DNA of 64,000 nucleotides from contig OY783214.1 of the NCBI GenBank assembly GCA_963678705.1, positions 16,368,001 through 16,432,000 on the forward strand, given 5' to 3'. The stretch comes from Panorpa germanica. Taxonomy: Eukaryota; Arthropoda; Insecta; Mecoptera; Panorpidae. Below, in pieces: positions 62,348 through 64,000 of the stretch. How positions within the stretch are numbered: position 1 is the stretch's first letter; every line of letters starts with the position of its first letter. The notes below the pieces were generated by a model, which was given only the letters and a program-made list of their open reading frames with translations, was not told the origin of the DNA and searched no databases. A program made the translations under genes and the position numbers.

Positions 62348-64000
62348 GGTAAGCGGTGGCCACCGTGTTGTGCGATTTGTGGCTACAGTGGTTAATACAA
62401 TATGTCGAAGTACCATAAACGGAACCTTATTATTTGGCACCTATTGTAAAGCTTGTAACTGCGTTGGAAATATATAATGTAATGTTTGCTAATGCCCATA
62501 CACTGCATTGGAACGTCACTAGGAAATGAAATTTAAATGATCTTGTGAAATTAATGGTGAACACAAAATTTCAATTAAAAAATTCTGTTTTAAATTTTTT
62601 AAATAAAAATTCGATAAATACTTAAAATAATCTGAACCCACTGGGTGTCAAACCTGGCAGGACGAAAGAAAGGACCAACCGCACAGCGTATCAATACTAA
62701 AATCTGATCCTGACTAGGTAGAGCACGGTATGCTAAGGTGTGTGCTCATTATGGTAGTGAGAGAGACAGAGAAGGATAGAGATTATAAGAAAGAACTCGT
62801 AAATAAATACCTGATATATCCTGTCAGGTGGATTGACCATGGAGCTGTTAAACTATAGATCGAACTGAACAACTTTTTGAAATTCCATTTATTTTATATA
62901 ATCAATGTAAGTGGTGTAAGTTTTTCGGTAATTTAGGTATCAAGCAAGGTTTTATAATACAGTTAACTGGCTATTAAAAAATAGACTACAAACAAATGAC
63001 AGATGAGAAAGTTTATAATAAACTTCAGTTAATTGAGATTTAAAAACTGATGTAGAGCGAACCAATTTAACGACAGTGACACGTGTTTTCTCAGTGAATT
63101 TTCACTCTCTCTATTCAATCCCCAGCTAAATACATCCATGGTTTCTATTAAATATATCTTCCATCTCTCTCCCTCTCCGTATAAGTCTTTAACCTATAAA
63201 GGACATACATCTGTACTTGACTAATTTATTTCGCTTTGAAACTGGTAAGATTTTTGTAAAACATTAAATAAGCATCGGTAATAATTCATTTGATTCTTTT
63301 TAAATATAAATGTTTTTTATCTTATTTTTATTCTCTGTTATTCTGACCAATGATCGATCGCCGAAACGAATCAAACATAAAAAAAAAGAAGAAAAAGAAA
63401 TTTAACATTTAAATGCGATCTTCACTTTTATTATGTTCTTCTTATTATTATTTATTATAAATAATATAATAGGATGACTCGATTCTGATTTTATTTATTT
63501 CTCATTTTCGTTTGTTATTTTGATATATTTGATATTAACAGAAATATGAATTTATTTCTATTTTATCGCGCATAAAGGGATACAAAATGTCGGACTACTT
63601 TTTGATTATAAATTTATTTTCAATGGACACCTTTTTTAATTTAGTATTTTTGATATAAACAGGTTTCTTTTCTATAGCTTTTTGCATTTTTCATGGATTT
63701 TTGAATTTCTTTTCTTATTTTTTTTTGACAGTTTAGTTATTTTTTAATTACATGCATGTAACATCTGGTCACACGTAACGAAATACAATTTTGTATTTGA
63801 TCCATTTCTCCTAGGTGGTTCACGTGTGATATTAAATAGGCTGTTTTATTCTCGCATACAATATCATTTCAAGTCCAGTCAACGTTATTTCTCACATGTT
63901 GTTTGTTCTTCCTATATCTGATTGTTCATGCATTTCCTCTTTTAATATTTTAACGCACCTTTGTTTCGAGCTTCCTTTTAAGTGTATATCATTCGATCAA

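Larger units (their letters stand above)
24365..64000. other. Gene-free 5' flanking region of cut
   Basis: No open frame here resembles a conserved protein; open stretches are under about 120 codons and many lack an ATG. The region holds two full SINE insertions, a 389-bp TIR element, tail-type repeats, simple repeats, polypyrimidine tracts around 46 kb and isolated GC-rich patches (25.4, 26.6, 28.2, 33.2, 43.1, 50.7 and 62.2 kb). Drosophila cut is known for a very long upstream cis-regulatory region with distant enhancers; that this flank plays the same role is inference from position. Confidence 0.55.

Noticed and set aside
1-64000. CRISPR arrays, bacterial operons, phage or virus-like genes
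   Set aside because: No regularly spaced direct repeats, no clustered long ORFs and no recognisable viral protein; composition and splice signals point to an arthropod nuclear genome.

Overview
The window looks like AT-rich (roughly 30% GC by eye) nuclear DNA from an arthropod, most likely an insect. It has no operons, ribosome-binding sites or long prokaryotic-style ORFs. It contains microsatellites, tRNA-derived SINEs, a MITE-like element and consensus spliceosomal sites. I cannot name the species; order-level guesses were not firm enough to report.

One protein-coding gene is recognisable. On the minus strand at 19696-20208 lies a 5' coding exon of the homeobox gene cut (ct; CUX family). 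Its last 41 codons match the N-terminus of insect Cut as I remember it: MQPT at the start, and WLFKKERIYLLAQFWQQ running straight into a perfect CAG|GTAAGA donor. The cut DNA-binding repeats and homeodomain lie outside the window, to the left. Positions 1-19695 are therefore the beginning of a very large cut intron (gene direction right to left), and everything to the right is 5' of this exon.

The most interesting observation is in the same exon. The frame stays open for 130 codons upstream of the conserved Met, without an early ATG. It opens exactly at a TAG that is also a convincing splice acceptor, with a CTAAT branch point 18 nt away and a short pyrimidine tract. About 4.1 kb further upstream another perfect CAG|GTAAGA donor at 24338 is preceded, in the compatible phase 0, by an ATG nine codons away. 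Together these suggest an unannotated small first coding exon (24338-24364) spliced to a 171-codon second exon, giving Cut a roughly 140-residue N-terminal extension. The rival model is a single-exon start from a TATA/initiator-like promoter near 20744.

Layout: 1-19.7 kb, cut intron with simple repeats, scattered SINE debris and candidate CTCF-like sites; 19.7-20.2 kb, cut exon; 20.2-24.3 kb, candidate 5' intron containing a possible internal promoter; 23.9-25.6 kb, a CpG-richer zone around the candidate first exon, including a 389-bp TIR element with a TAA target duplication; 25.6-64 kb, gene-free upstream flank. That flank has two SINE insertions with perfect target-site duplications (27.1 and 36.9 kb), two of the four copies of a retroposon-tail-like repeat plus a third at 27.5 kb, GA/CT-rich tracts, and a GC-rich exon-like patch near 62.2 kb. 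A large gene-free 5' flank and large introns fit what is known of Drosophila cut, whose tissue-specific enhancers spread over a very large upstream region. No rRNA, intact tRNA, CRISPR array or virus-like gene was seen.
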